DNA from: Gibbula magus
Lineage: Eukaryota > Mollusca > Gastropoda > Trochida > Trochidae
Direction: 5' to 3'
NCBI GenBank assembly: GCA_936450465.1
Contig: OW388290.1
Location: 26,029,457 to 26,093,456 of the forward strand
DNA: 64,000 bases
This document shows, in pieces, positions 53,801-63,484 of the stretch (within the stretch, counting starts at the first letter, position 1; each line of letters begins with the position of its first letter). A program made the position numbers and the translations under genes. The notes below the pieces were generated by a model. That model made no database searches. It saw only the letters and a program-made list of their open reading frames with translations, and was not told where the DNA came from.

Positions 53801-56800
53801 TAGCTCGAGTCCCGTATATCAACGCACACAACTCTGTAGGATATCAACAGGTTTGCTCCGGTAATATTGTAATTTTACGCTGCTCATGCAATGTATCAAA
53901 GTAGTTGATATAACATAATTAATGTTCACGTTCATCTGTGTTTTGCCACGCATAGTGATATGTAGTTATGGTCCGATGACATACACTTCAGTGGTAAATA
54001 CTTGAATTGAACATTCTCAACCTTGGCACACAGTCATGAAATAAATCCCTAATTTTCATATTGTCTCAACAATTTGCACAAAAAGAGGCGGACAAATAGG
54101 ACAACCCTGCCGACTCACCCCTGGAATGCTTTAGCTGCGTGCACACTGATGATGTGACCATTGACCTCCATCTTGATCTTCTGTGCACCGTAGTACCAGT
54201 ACAGGTTATGTAGCCCTACCATGAAGGCGAATAGTACCTAGAACAATACAACAATATACATAATCGAATTATGGATAGAATATTATTTCAAACAGTTAGG
54301 GAAAGTTAGAGTTAGAGAAGAGTTCGAAATGCAGTTCAGAAAACCCCTTGCTAAAATGTGAACAGTCACAGCGATTATAAGTTTCCTCCTTCATCTTGTT
54401 ACCATAAAGACGAACACTACTTACAGCAATAGAGACTATGGATGAACTCTTATTTTAGATGTTCGAATGTTATTTCAAAGATTTAAACCATAAGAAATGC
54501 AGTGGTCTGGGTAACACATGTGAACAGTTACAACGATTGTATGTTTACTCCCTTATCTGGCTGATAGAGAAATCTATGGTAGTCTGTTGATGTTGCCGTA
54601 ATTCAACAATTCATTTAGTTCTGTGTTTTCGAAAAGCGCTAAATATACAGTAATGTAATCTTACATTTTACAGGTAACCTTGCTTTATATGTCCTTTTTA
54701 AGTATTCCCTGTGATGTTAACATTGCATCCAATAAAATAAACGGAAAAACTAGACATCTGCTGCACATGTCCATCAATAATGCATCCTCATCGGGGAAAA
54801 ACATCAGTTAGACACTTCAAAACTAACACAGTGTACAACACTATTAGACTTTAAAATCTATTGAGGTTGAACCCGGAAGTAGACTCACAAGAGTAAAGAG
54901 CACCATGAACCTGGTGATGTCGCCGATCATGCGGCCCAGGGAAATCTGGAGCGGCCCCAGCACCTCGAAGGCCGGCATGAGGTAGGTGGTTCGGGCGAAG
55001 CTGATCACGTTTGCGATAGCGAACAACACGTCCGAGACTATCTCGGGGTCGTTAGCTTCCCACTTGAACCGGGCTGAAACATGGAGGTTAGGATATTTAC
55101 CATGATGATCAACAATCTGACTCTTATTGGAGGACATGTTACCTATCACCTTGTAATAGTAAAGTTACAGTTTAACAATAGGATACATGTCCTACCAGTC
55201 TTGCACTGAACTCGCTGGTTATTGAAAGAGTACTTAAGCTAATTGAAAAAAATATCTGAAGACGCCCCCTAATTCACGTTATACATCACCATGACCTTTT
55301 TGATTGTCACCTGCGGAAATCTCAGGGAAATATACAACTGTTATACATTCTAGTTGCAGCTTCCAATTATTGATACGTGTGTAGTCAAAACTGATCATTA
55401 TTTATGAGTGTATTTATGCATTTATGTATTTTGATATAATTGAATTTGATATAATATTTCAAATTGCCGTGTCAAAGTTAAACATTGTTTTGTTACTTGA
55501 AGAGAACCCGATATACAGGTTGTATATTTCTAGTTTTAGTTACAACCGTCTTTGGGGTTAGACCTCTTTGACCCTTATTACCCATCACCTATACTAAATA
55601 CGACACTCCCCGTTGACCAATGAGAGTTAGGGTTTGAAGTAAAAAGGTTGTTTAATCTTGTCACAAAATACATGTATTGATAGGCAAGTTATGTAACAAT
55701 AATCATATCATTCTAGACCATATAATGATTGACGTATATATAGACGTAACCTTATAACAAAAACGCCTACATATTCAGTCTGCAGTAGTGAAGTATTCAT
55801 CAATGTGTGGTCTGTGGAGCTACTATATGACCATATACAATCAAATAAAAACTAAGTAAAATGTGGAGAATAGAACAAATGATCATTGATTCTAAGAGCC
55901 AGACATCGATATCAGCACATATTGAATCAGGATCTGAAAGGTGAAGCTGGTTTGGTGTCCCACAACTGATTGTGGTCAAGAAGATCACATTATTTAGTTA
56001 TTCATTATTTTGTTAAGGAAAAAAAAAAACCATGCGATGAGACGTCTGGTGGTTCCACAAGGCTTGCCTGGTCTTGATGTTAACCTTGATGTAAACTGGG
56101 TTGTATTATAGTAAATTCTAACAGGAAGCTTCATAGACTTAACGCTCTAGTTGTTTAGAGTTCCCAAAATATCAGTGGATATGTATATTGTTTTAATATG
56201 GACTGATGCCATCCTCTGAATATGGGGTTGATTGACTTTCTTTGTAGTTACGTACAAAGCATTTGACTCCAAATTAAGGAAGAAAACTATAGTTGCGAAA
56301 GTTAAAATGGCATGTGTTGTGTCAAAGCTTATACACAATTCTTGTTTATAACTTTCGTCTTGGGATCAACTCACGACGTGAAAGCAGTGTCAACTATATG
56401 GAAATTATTATCATGAATAAAACATGACTTGTTTATTTTATCGTTTATTCAATACTATGGACACTATGTGGCATTTTAACGTCATAAATGGAGTAACATA
56501 AAACCAATCAGTTGTTCTTTATATAGCTCAAGCATGAAGGTCTGCTCCTGGAGAATTAAAGTTCTCTCATACAGATGGAAGGTTCTGTCATCATGTTTCA
56601 ATGGTCTGTCTTGGACAAGGGAAATAGTACCAAGTTTTGGACGGAACGGATCAAGACATATCAGTAAAAATAAGACTAAATACATGTACAGAACTATAAC
56701 TTCTATTCTTAAAGAATTTCGGAATACATTCTCAAATCTCCATGGTAGTTTCGACACAATTCCAGGTGTAACTCACATGCTTCCATGAAGTAGTTTCTCT

Positions 56801-58894
56801 TGTGGTTGGGATTTTTTAACTCAGCCACCAGGATACCGAAGTGAGTGAAATTTTGTTGCATAAGTAATTCTTTCGCCTTGTTTGTGCCATTTGAAAACCT
56901 GCAACATGAAGCACATAGAATTAGTCTAGGAATTTGATTTAAGCACTCAGTTGCCATGTAATTACATTGAATTATTTTATCGTTACATTTATTGGAAATA
57001 AAATAGAGGTGATTTATTAGTTTTCAATTAATTTGCAGAAATAATAATGAATTTAGAATAAACGGAACATGAAATAATAAGGTGCAACCTGCCTACGTGT
57101 CACAACGACTTCATTGATGAAATACAATATGATTTGCCCTGTAGCCCGGTTGTAGTCATGGTTTGCCCGGATTTACACAAAGTATTTGATCAAAATGAAG
57201 ACTTAAAAATTCAAATAATAATTGCAAGCATTTGCGATTTTCAACAACTTGTTTGTACAACGAATTGAATAAATAAAAAAAGAAATTGACAACGGTTACG
57301 TTGTTCGATGACCTACAATGTTCAATTTGGCAAATGAGTTAGTATTTCATCCATTATGAAACCAGACCATGTCGTCCAAAATCGATACTCGTTTACCTTC
57401 TTAGTTCAAACGGCTACGACATTTTAGGCGAAAGAAACCACAAGTATCTATTGTTTTGAATAGGTGAATAAATGCTTAGTATGTTCACCTGTCTCTCGAG
57501 TCTATGTACTTTGCAATAAACAAAACTTTGGACTGTAAGCACAGAAATATTTTAAAAAAACATGTTGAGACGTTCGTTTACTTGTGTCTAAGCGAAATAT
57601 AGTGCTAGTCGTATTGATAGTTTAGGAGGACATGGTCACTTGGTTAGATAGGGTTAGAAGATGGTCAGTTTGAGTGATCTGTTCGCTGGACATGCACTGG
57701 ACACGTTCTAGCCTCTGTGGTCAGCAACACTCCCGGCAGCCAGACACGTGCTTGTGAGTGTTAGTGTGTCCATGGATGTTAGTACACAATTGTTATCATG
57801 TCATTATCTTAGAATGGAGAGGTGAAATATTCAACCTTTCAAACCTTCAACAATGCTTTTGAGAGCCATTTTTTGTTTCTGTTAAATTTAGCATCGCATT
57901 TCACTGCTTATCGCATTTCACTTTTTTTTTTATCGCATCACATTTCACTGTTTATCATCGCATAGCATTTCACTGATTATCATCGCATCGCATTTCCTTC
58001 CGGTAAAGGCTAGAATTGCTTAGGAATATGGTTTGTGGACGAACACTGTTCTTAATGTAACAATGATTTGCTGGGCTTCGGCGTCCCTTTCCCCTTTAGT
58101 CCCTGGTTAGTACATCACTGCACACATTGTAAGTGATATTTCCCAACATATCAACCTCACTTCACACAGAGATTCTAGGGTATATGGTCTTATCTGTACA
58201 GATGAAGAGTTTCACTCGCACACACCATATCTCTGTCATACTTACATTTGTTTCTTGTTCATCATCTAACATTTATCTACCTATAGCGTGCAAGGTCGTA
58301 TGTCTATTTCACCTGAAATTAGGTCCTAATATTTCACTGTTGTTGACAAAATTCCTATTTACTGCATGAACATTTTGGTTATAAATTCAAGGCAGACGTT
58401 ATTTTTCATTTAATTGCTTATGAGTGTTTTACATTCTGCAATTAGAATCTACCATTAGAATTACAATTGTAAATCACTTCTATCTCAGAAGGAAAGTAGG
58501 ATCAGTTGTGCGTAACACCAGAAAAGGAAGAAAGATCGGGATAAGGAAATATTCGCTGCTATGAAAATAAATTCGCTATGGTATAATTGCCCTGAGTTAG
58601 TACCACCGAGAACAGAAAATACACCGAATCGCACACAGCATAGAACCGTTTGTTAGTGGAATCCTTCACCAAGTAGAGATCACACACAATGTCAGACAAT
58701 CCCATCAAAATTGCAGAAATTGTAGTTAAGAACTGTCTACTACAGCGCTCCTTCAGACAAAGGGCATGGTTTGACCAAGGTCATTCTATTGGATAGATAT
58801 TGAATAAAGGCTAACTTATTCGGAAATGATTTTAACAAGGATTCACTTACATAATGCCAGTCGTGTACTGGCTTTGTGTGTAAAAAATTGTTTT

Positions 58895-58939
<45 letters not shown>

Positions 58940-61900
58940 TTTCAAAAATCCTGGATCCGCCCTTGAACACTCATACATAAACTTTCTATAGTCGCTCTTT
59001 GCTTTTTGGGAACCTCTTTGCAATTATGAGGGTACTCTTTGGCAATTATTATTGGTATTATTTAGTGTTTACATACGGTAAATTGCTATGAGTCTTGTAT
59101 ACTTCGTGTATACATGTGTTGAAGACGATACTGTTTCATTATCAAATCAGATGTCTTGAACTTGCGAAACAAAATAAGACGCCATTTCACTGATTCATCC
59201 CAACCGCAGTACTTGGGTTATGTCCTTTATTGCAATAATGACATCCAGGACCTTCTTTCAAAAAGCAACATATACTAAGGTTAACCTTAACTCCCATTTT
59301 CTTTTCATCACACTAAGGTTACCTTAATGACTCACGATCATTTTCTTGCTTTGTGAAAGGAGGCACATAGTTTTTATTTTATAAGGTATTTGTTACTTAG
59401 GATGTAATTTTAATGTGATTGCTGACAGACAGATGGACAGACAAATAAATAGGGACAGACAGAGAGACGGACTGACGGAAAGACGGCAGCAGTAGCAGCA
59501 CCAGGAGATGTTGTGTGGAGAGCGAGAGGCGTTACCTGTCAGCCTGCGCCACCTTGTACTCGGTGTAGAACCGCAACACATAGGAAGCGAGATACATTGA
59601 TAGCACACTGAAATCCATGAAATTATAATAGTCCATGGAATAGGATCGGGCGCCTGAAGAGTACACCTGCTTGCATTCAATCCAAAACACACCTGCAATG
59701 AGAGAGAGTCTTGAGCTATCTACATGCCTATGGTAGATGTTCTAGCTAGTATTACCTGTTGGCCTCGCCCACTTGGTACTCCGTGAAGAAGCGCAGGACG
59801 TAGGAGGCTAGATACATAGATAAGACACTGAAATCAATGAAGTTATAATAGTCCGTGGTATAAGCGCGGGCCCCTGAGTTGTACACTTGTTTGCATTCAA
59901 TCCATAGAAGACCTGAAATGAAATGGAGTAGAATAGACATCATGCAAAATGTTACCTCACAGTCAACCAGCGCTAGTGTTAAGGGACTAGAACACTGCAA
60001 GAGTCGACCATCACTAGCGTTAAGAGACTAGAATACTGCAAGAGTCCGCCATCGCTAACGTTATGAGACTAGAACACTGCAGGAGTCGACCATCACTAGC
60101 GTTAAGAGACTAGAATACTGCAAGAGTCCGCCATCGCTAACGTTAAGAGACTAGAATACTGCAAGAGTCGACCATCACTAGCGTTAAGAGACTAGATTAC
60201 TGCAAGAGTCCACCGACGCTATTGTTATGATACTAGAATGCTGCAAGTGTCCACATCACTGTCGATATGCTACTGTCCTTTACTACCATTCGTTGCTGTC
60301 ACCTGTACATTGTACTAAAATGAGGGATACTATTTACACCTTCGAGTTTGTAAGCTACACTGCATACAATATAGGTTTGTTGTTAAAGCTATATGCTTGT
60401 AGCTTCTCTCATGCTTACTATTGCCAAATGCCTGCAGTTGATACACTAGTACTATGCTATGTTGAATCATTGCTCTATACTATACCACTCATCTATTTGT
60501 TATCTGTTAATATCTAAGCAATTAATTTATTCTAACTAGTACAGTAACTATAGAAAGGTAAGTTAGTACATTAAACATTCCAGAATCGTTTAATTGCAAT
60601 TGATTGCTGCAATTAATAACCAGCAGCGTTTCTGGTCATGTCTTTATAATTGAATTTTTATCATTTTAAACTTTGATTGGTTCCAACAATCATTGATTCG
60701 AATACTTTAAATTTAAAATGCTCTACGTTAAAGATTCATCATTGTATGAAAGTATTCTTCTACCCTTTTCACTGTACGCATATGAGCTAAAACCATATCT
60801 CCTGGACTGTTAACTTAATGAATGTTTTGTACCCATGTTTTTTATTTTTTTTATTATCATGTAAATACTGTACATATCAATTCATAATGTGTTTGTAATT
60901 TTGATTTTGTAATCTCCGGTTTTTACTTGAGGAAATAAAGAATCTCCTTCTCTCTCCAAAGTTTCTGGTCATGTCTTTATCATTGAATTTTTAATATTTT
61001 TAAACTTTGATTGGTTCCAACAATTACGAATCGAATATTTTAAATTTAAAATGCGCCATGTTGGGAAGACACGTTCATATACATGTATATATGATGTATT
61101 AGTTCATCAGAAAGTTCTCATACCTCTATCCATAATTATTTAAAATAACCTGAAGTTTTCAAACACAAATCTTTACGTTAGTAAAGCACTCTCTATCCAT
61201 ACACCTAGCGCCCTTACCGCCACGAGAGCTACAGTGAGTAGTTACCGCTTCCTTGTCGCTGAAGTGGCTGGAGCTCTGATCTCTAAGTAACATGCTATCA
61301 TGCACGTGCATGCATTGCTCATTGTGTGTAGCACATGCTTATATATCCATGCAAAGTAGGAATCCATACGTCGCTTGGTCATCCGAAATTCGCTGACAGA
61401 CAATAATGATTCAAAATCATTCTGCACCACCATGAAAGGTCGTAGATGTCTGGCCGTTTACTCAAAAGACCTATTTAGATAATAGTTCACTTCGAAGTTG
61501 ACAAGGAAAGTATTTTGAAAAAGAAAGTTTTTTTTTAAAAATTGGAGACTTTATGAAATCATGATGAACCAATAACTTGTAAAGAAGAGCCAATGTATTC
61601 AGAACGCAGGTGCTGAGTCTTTGTACAATTCCATAGTCCTATATATATAACACTTACCTGCTGGTTCCTCAAGTTAAACGGTAACAATCTCTACATGCAT
61701 TCTAGTTGGAATTATAAGACAGAATAAAGAAAAGATTTCAACATGCTATTTTGAATCATGAATTGTTATCATTTTAAGAATATATGCTTCTAAAACAGTT
61801 CTGTATCATGTCTAGCATAATACAATACTGAGGCAATTGTCATTAGAAGATACATCGCACAATGTAACTACAGAACTGCATGAATCAAACATCACGATTA

Positions 61901-62513
61901 GTAACAGTAACGTAGGTTTTGTCCATTGTTAAAATTGTTTGATTTAGTAGAAGCAGCTCCATATTTACGCACTTTCATAACACGTGGCTGGAATACATCA
62001 ATGAGTTCCTTACACGGGTGTTCAGAATGTATATCAGACCGATTATTATATTATTATATATATAACCATATGATGTATATATTAATATTAGCAATATGAT
62101 AATTAATATAGCAAACTCGCCTATTATCAAAAGACTATAAACATCTTAATTAACTAAAAGATTGTATTACTCAACCAATTTAACCTAATATCCAAAATAC
62201 TCAAAAACCCTAAATTAAGACTTTAAAAAATAAATGTGTAAAATAACCCACCTAATATCCAAAATACTATACAGATCTGAACATGAGTGATGAGTGTGCT
62301 GGCTGGGCGGAGAGTTTCCTTCAGGAGAATATTGACGCGCTCCTCCGGGGGGATATGGGCGTGTTTAGAGTCGGACAGCTCCTCGGTAGAGGTGATGCTC
62401 TCCCCAGACTCGGTGATGCGGAACGTGGCTGCAGCCAGCAGGATGAGGAAGCAGATATGAGACGTGGTGTGAGTGATGAACTTGGTCACTGGACACCGCA
62501 TGATGCGGCCGAA
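41446..62513 (-). CDS. TRPC-type cation channel, 3' portion (partial; pre-S1 to stop)
   Basis: Twelve minus-strand exons give a partial protein of 673 residues, or 701 with the optional cassette; exon phases agree at every junction. Canonical short TRP (TRPC) features occur in order: S1, S2-S3 (two alternative exons), S4, the S4-S5 block VLGPLQISLGRM, S5 to LYWYYG, the TRPC-specific LFW pore motif in SLFWSMFG, S6 with LINMLIAMMSHS, the TRP box EWKFAR and the LPVPFN turn. These are followed by a C-terminal LVKRYL segment of the calmodulin/IP3-receptor binding kind, a proline-rich stretch and a coiled coil. The family forms tetrameric non-selective Ca2+/Na+ channels in the plasma membrane, usually downstream of phospholipase C. 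The ankyrin repeats of the N-terminus are not in the window. The introns hold a MULE-type MITE, a TTAA MITE and simple repeats. Orthology within TRPC is not decided. Confidence 0.92.
42279..42437 (-). CDS. TRPC exon: acidic/proline-rich tail
   Basis: 159 bases, TAATAG acceptor, phase 1 in and 1 out. It codes VIKDAVGNIRAEEVEFIEA, then PEFPPPPVPDA and an acidic PEEEGEDPG run. The donor GTGAAG at 42278 was chosen; a second donor GTCAGG six bases later has the same phase and would add two residues. Confidence 0.75.
43016..43139 (-). CDS. TRPC exon: C-terminal LVKRYL segment
   Basis: 124 bases, TTTCAG acceptor and GTGAGC donor, phase 0 in and 1 out. It codes KRRETVCKTLELKPDETSY and TDIMHRLVKRYLFKLERAKD. 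The Y..IM.RLVKRY pattern matches the C-terminal region that binds calmodulin and the IP3 receptor in TRPC channels. Confidence 0.88.
43787..44125 (+). repeat. pair of diverged direct repeats in a TRPC intron
   Basis: AGCTACCTTAAACTAATGG at about 43787 recurs as AGCTACTTAAACTAGAGG at about 44078, both continuing CAAATATCGCTGAAA. The second copy is preceded by a tRNA-like B box on the minus strand (CGATTCCAGGCGATC). Probably fragments of a SINE family. Confidence 0.45.
44471..44677 (-). CDS. TRPC exon: TRP box
   Basis: 207 bases, 69 codons, phase 0 to 0, TTTCAG acceptor and GTAAAG donor. It codes DCDVEWKFARTKLWLNYMD, with the TRP box EWKFAR right after S6, then LPVPFNMIPTPKSFYYVYIF and a basic tail. 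Highly diagnostic of TRPC. Confidence 0.95.
44714..44936. mobile_element. foldback MITE, copy 3, in a TRPC intron, 9-bp target duplication
   Basis: Same ends and arms as the copy at 14550 (CAACTTCCC at the left, GGAAGTTG at the right). ACATAGTAC is repeated exactly at 44705-44713 and 44937-44945. 223 bp; the loop is about 14 bases longer than in copy 1. It lies just upstream of the TRP-box exon acceptor (44677), only 36 bases from the exon edge. Confidence 0.88.
45609..45766 (-). CDS. TRPC exon: S6
   Basis: 158 bases, TTTCAG acceptor and GTGATA donor, phase 1 in and 0 out. It codes YKAMYGTSSQGSSTSIVEGV and then S6, GMYLFGIYHVVIIIVLINML, ending IAMMSHSFEDIQ. The LINMLIAM segment is the gate-lining sequence of the family. 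The STS-rich stretch before S6 is longer than in the TRPCs I can recall. Confidence 0.93.
45767..47246. other. TRPC intron between cassette and S6 exon
   Basis: No additional exon could be supported. It contains the SINE fragment at 46085-46160. Confidence 0.5.
46085..46160 (-). mobile_element. tRNA-like SINE fragment in a TRPC intron
   Basis: The minus strand has GGTTCGATTCCTGGCGATC, an exact B box, followed by AATGATACTTTGGG. The same block is present, more worn, at about 44015-44060. No complete element can be delimited. Confidence 0.4.
47247..47330 (-). CDS. TRPC optional cassette exon, 28 residues
   Basis: 84 bases between TTTGCAG and GTACCC, phase 1 on both sides, so it can be skipped or included without changing the frame. 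It codes VRKCEVLDSERGRIYCTDG and GPKDPNIPS, a charged segment with two cysteines inserted between the filter and S6. Support is phase symmetry, good splice signals and an open frame; I know of no homologous exon in other TRPC genes, so it could still be spurious. Confidence 0.55.
47331..49529. other. TRPC intron between pore exon and cassette
   Basis: A purine-pyrimidine ACAGACAG-type patch lies at about 47480-47550. No further exon or element was recognised. Confidence 0.45.
49530..49621 (-). CDS. TRPC exon: pore helix and filter
   Basis: 92 bases, TTTCAG acceptor and GTGAGT donor, phase 2 in and 1 out. It codes LRQTFYSLFWSMFGQVS, where LFW is the TRPC pore-helix motif and FGQV the filter region, then ITDITVTHPDPDG. 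The downstream partner can be the cassette at 47330 or the S6 exon at 45766, since both start in the same phase. Confidence 0.9.
49622..51110. other. TRPC intron, left part: no exon seen
   Basis: Holds inverted GTAACCTCTG motifs at about 49937 and 50185-50242 (the dispersed motif discussed in the findings). Nothing codes. Confidence 0.45.
51111..51597. mobile_element. TTAA-flanked MITE, diverged relative of 4947-5286
   Basis: The left end GACCCTGTAGCAC and right end GTGCCACAGCGCTT are imperfect inverted repeats, with TTAA at 51107-51110 and 51598-51601. The GTTAGAGAGTGAAAACATCT block corresponds to the TTTAGAGGGTAAAACATCTT block of the copy at 4947. No coding capacity. Confidence 0.6.
51598..54118. 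other. TRPC intron, right part: no exon seen
   Basis: AT-rich, short ORFs without motifs; no repeat was recognised. Confidence 0.45.
54119..54237 (-). CDS. TRPC exon: S5
   Basis: 119 bases, CTAG acceptor and GTGAGT donor, phase 0 in and 2 out. It codes VLFAFMVGLHNLYWYYG, the second half of S5 with the family's LYWYY-type ending, then AQKIKMEVNGHIISVHAAKA in the turret before the pore helix. Confidence 0.9.
54889..55073 (-). CDS. TRPC exon: S4 and S4-S5 linker
   Basis: 185 bases, TTTCAG acceptor, GTGAGT donor, phase 1 in and 0 out. It codes RFKWEANDPEIVSDVLFAIA then NVISFARTTYLMPAF (S4) and EVLGPLQISLGRMIGDITRF (linker and start of S5). FARTTYL and GPLQISLGRM are among the best conserved TRPC blocks. 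GC-rich compared with its introns. Confidence 0.93.
55074..56776. other. TRPC intron: no exon seen
   Basis: Between the S3-S4 loop exon and the S4 exon. AT-rich; no element was recognised. Confidence 0.45.
56777..56898 (-). CDS. TRPC exon: S3-S4 loop
   Basis: 122 bases, TTGCAG acceptor and GTGAGT donor; phase 2 in, phase 1 out. It codes FSNGTNKAKELLMQQNF and ILVAELKNPNHKRNYFMEA, the hydrophilic segment between S3 and S4. It contains an NGT sequon and an NFT sequon, which could be glycosylated if the loop is extracellular. Confidence 0.85.
56899..58897. other. TRPC intron: no exon seen
   Basis: Contains a short irregular repeat of ATCGCATTTCACTG at about 57890-57995. Otherwise nothing. Confidence 0.45.
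58898..58939 (+). repeat. poly-C tract inside a dispersed repeat
   Basis: 42 consecutive C (G on the minus strand). The minus-strand context AAGGGCGGATCCAGGATTTT then GAAAGGGG resembles a hAT-type terminal sequence with a homopolymer extension. The second end was not found. Confidence 0.7.
59536..59692 (-). CDS. TRPC exon S2-S3, alternative B (duplicate)
   Basis: 157 bases, TTGCAG acceptor and GTAACG donor, the same phases as alternative A 63 bases upstream of its 3' flank. It codes GVFWIECKQVYSSGARSY and DYYNFMDFSVLSMYLASYVL, ending QADR. About 41 of 53 residues match A. Including both exons, or neither, shifts the frame, so at most one can be used per transcript. Confidence 0.9.
59756..59912 (-). 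CDS. TRPC exon S2-S3, alternative A
   Basis: 157 bases, TTTCAG acceptor and GTAATA donor, phase 1 in and phase 2 out. It codes GLLWIECKQVYNSGARAY and then DYYNFIDFSVLSMYLASYVL (end of S2, intracellular link and S3) up to the R of ANR. It is one of two tandem versions of the same segment, with equal length and phase to the exon at 59536. Confidence 0.9.
59960..60250 (+). repeat. 41-bp tandem repeat next to the alternative exons
   Basis: About seven units of GAGTCGACCATCACTAGCG plus TTAAGAGACTAGAATACTGCAA at exact 41-bp spacing (60001, 60042, 60083, 60124, 60165, 60206). Alternate units carry CGACCATCACTAGCG or CCGCCATCGCTAACG, an 82-bp higher-order period. It starts about 50 bases upstream of the alternative A acceptor. 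Confidence 0.85.
60628..61063 (+). repeat. diverged direct repeat pair, about 100 bp each
   Basis: GTTTCTGGTCATGTCTTTAT starts copies at 60628 and 60960. Both continue through ACTTTGATTGGTTCCAACAA and TTTAAATTTAAAATGC. They are separated by about 230 bp ending in AATAAAGAATCTCC, which looks like a retroposed 3' end. Confidence 0.6.
61064..62251. other. TRPC intron: no exon seen
   Basis: AT-rich; no exon, SINE or TIR was recognised. Confidence 0.45.
62252..62513 (-). CDS. TRPC exon: S1 and start of S2
   Basis: 262 bases after a TTTCAG acceptor, phase 0 in, phase 1 out (GTGGGT donor). It codes FGRIMRCPVTKFITHTTSH, then the hydrophobic S1 ICFLILLAAATF, a long hydrophilic S1-S2 loop rich in S, E and H, and HVQICIVFWILG at the beginning of S2. 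Its acceptor and first 41 coding bases are copied in the 108-bp repeats immediately upstream. Confidence 0.88.
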
Positions 62514-63110
62514 CTGAAATTATAGGATAGATAGATAAAGAGTAAGACCTAATGGACACATATTATGTATTAGGAGTTTGGTGATGAACTTGGTCACTGG
62601 ACACCGCATGATGCGGCCGAACTGAAATTATAGGATAGATAGATAAAGAGTAAGACCTAATGGACACATATTATGTATTAGGAGTTTGGTGATGAACTTG
62701 GCCACTGGACACCGCATGATGCGGCCGAACTGAAATTATAGGATAGATAGATAAAGAGTAAGACCTAATGGACACATATTATGTATTAGGAGTTTGGTGA
62801 TGAACTTGGTCACTGGACACCGCATGATGCGGCCGAACTGAAATTATAGGCTAGATAGATAAAGAGTAAGACCTAATGGACACATATTATGTATTAGGAG
62901 TTTGGTGATGAACTTGGTCACTGGACACAGTATGATGCGGCAGAACTGAAATTATAGGATTGATAGATACAAACTTTTTGTTTCTATTTTGTGTCAGGAG
63001 TTGGTGATAAACCTGGTCACTGGACACCACATGATGCGACCGAACTGAACTTGTAGGATTGAAAGATAACGACTTTCTGTTTCTTTTAGGTATTAACAAT
63101 AGTGTATTCG
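62473..63110 (-). repeat. 108-bp tandem repeat containing an exon start and its splice acceptor
   Basis: GTGATGAACTTGG landmarks lie at 62473, 62581, 62689, 62797 and 62905, exactly 108 bp apart, and a worn unit at 63004 (99 bp). On the minus strand each unit is 67 bases of intron tail with the TTTCAG acceptor plus the first 41 bases of the S1 exon (TTCGGCCGCATCATGCGG...). Units 1-4 are nearly identical, so the expansion is recent. Reading on from any upper copy meets TAA just before the next acceptor. Confidence 0.92.
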
Positions 63111-63355
63111 AACTGAAGCAAAGCAAGTAGCTGGTAGTATCTTAGCCTTGAAGTTAGTCAAGAGAGTTCAGTATGGTCACTGGTCTACTCATAATAAGAC
63201 CAACATGTGCAAGGCCTACAAGAACAACACGTTATATGACGTCGGTTATCATGAATCATTATCACGAAAACAAAAGTAAACTTAAAGCCTCAGAAGCTAT
63301 ACTCTTTATGGAAGCTAACAAGTAATTTCTCATGATATGCACAAATTTGATAACG

Positions 63356-63484
63356 TAAATAGAGACTATTTCATTGTTTTTGCCGAATATCATTTCTATC
63401 TCATCGAGTGAAAATGTCACTTTCTCACTCCACTCGATGAGATAGAAATGATATTCGGCAAAAACAATGAAATAGTCTATTTAT
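63356..63484. repeat. near-perfect hairpin, about 52-bp arms
   Basis: GACTATTTCATTGTTTTTGC...CTCATCGAGTG at the left is mirrored almost exactly by CACTCGATGAG...GCAAAAACAATGAAATAGTC at the right, around a 20-base loop. One small AG bulge near the base. It is probably a short foldback element; a hairpin RNA source is an alternative. Confidence 0.75.

Noticed and set aside
62283..62525. 80-residue plus-strand ORF
   Set aside because: It overlaps the S1 exon of the TRPC gene on the other strand and has no motif of its own.
62887..63126. 79-residue minus-strand ORF
   Set aside because: It is a reading of the worn 108-bp repeat units, not a separate gene.
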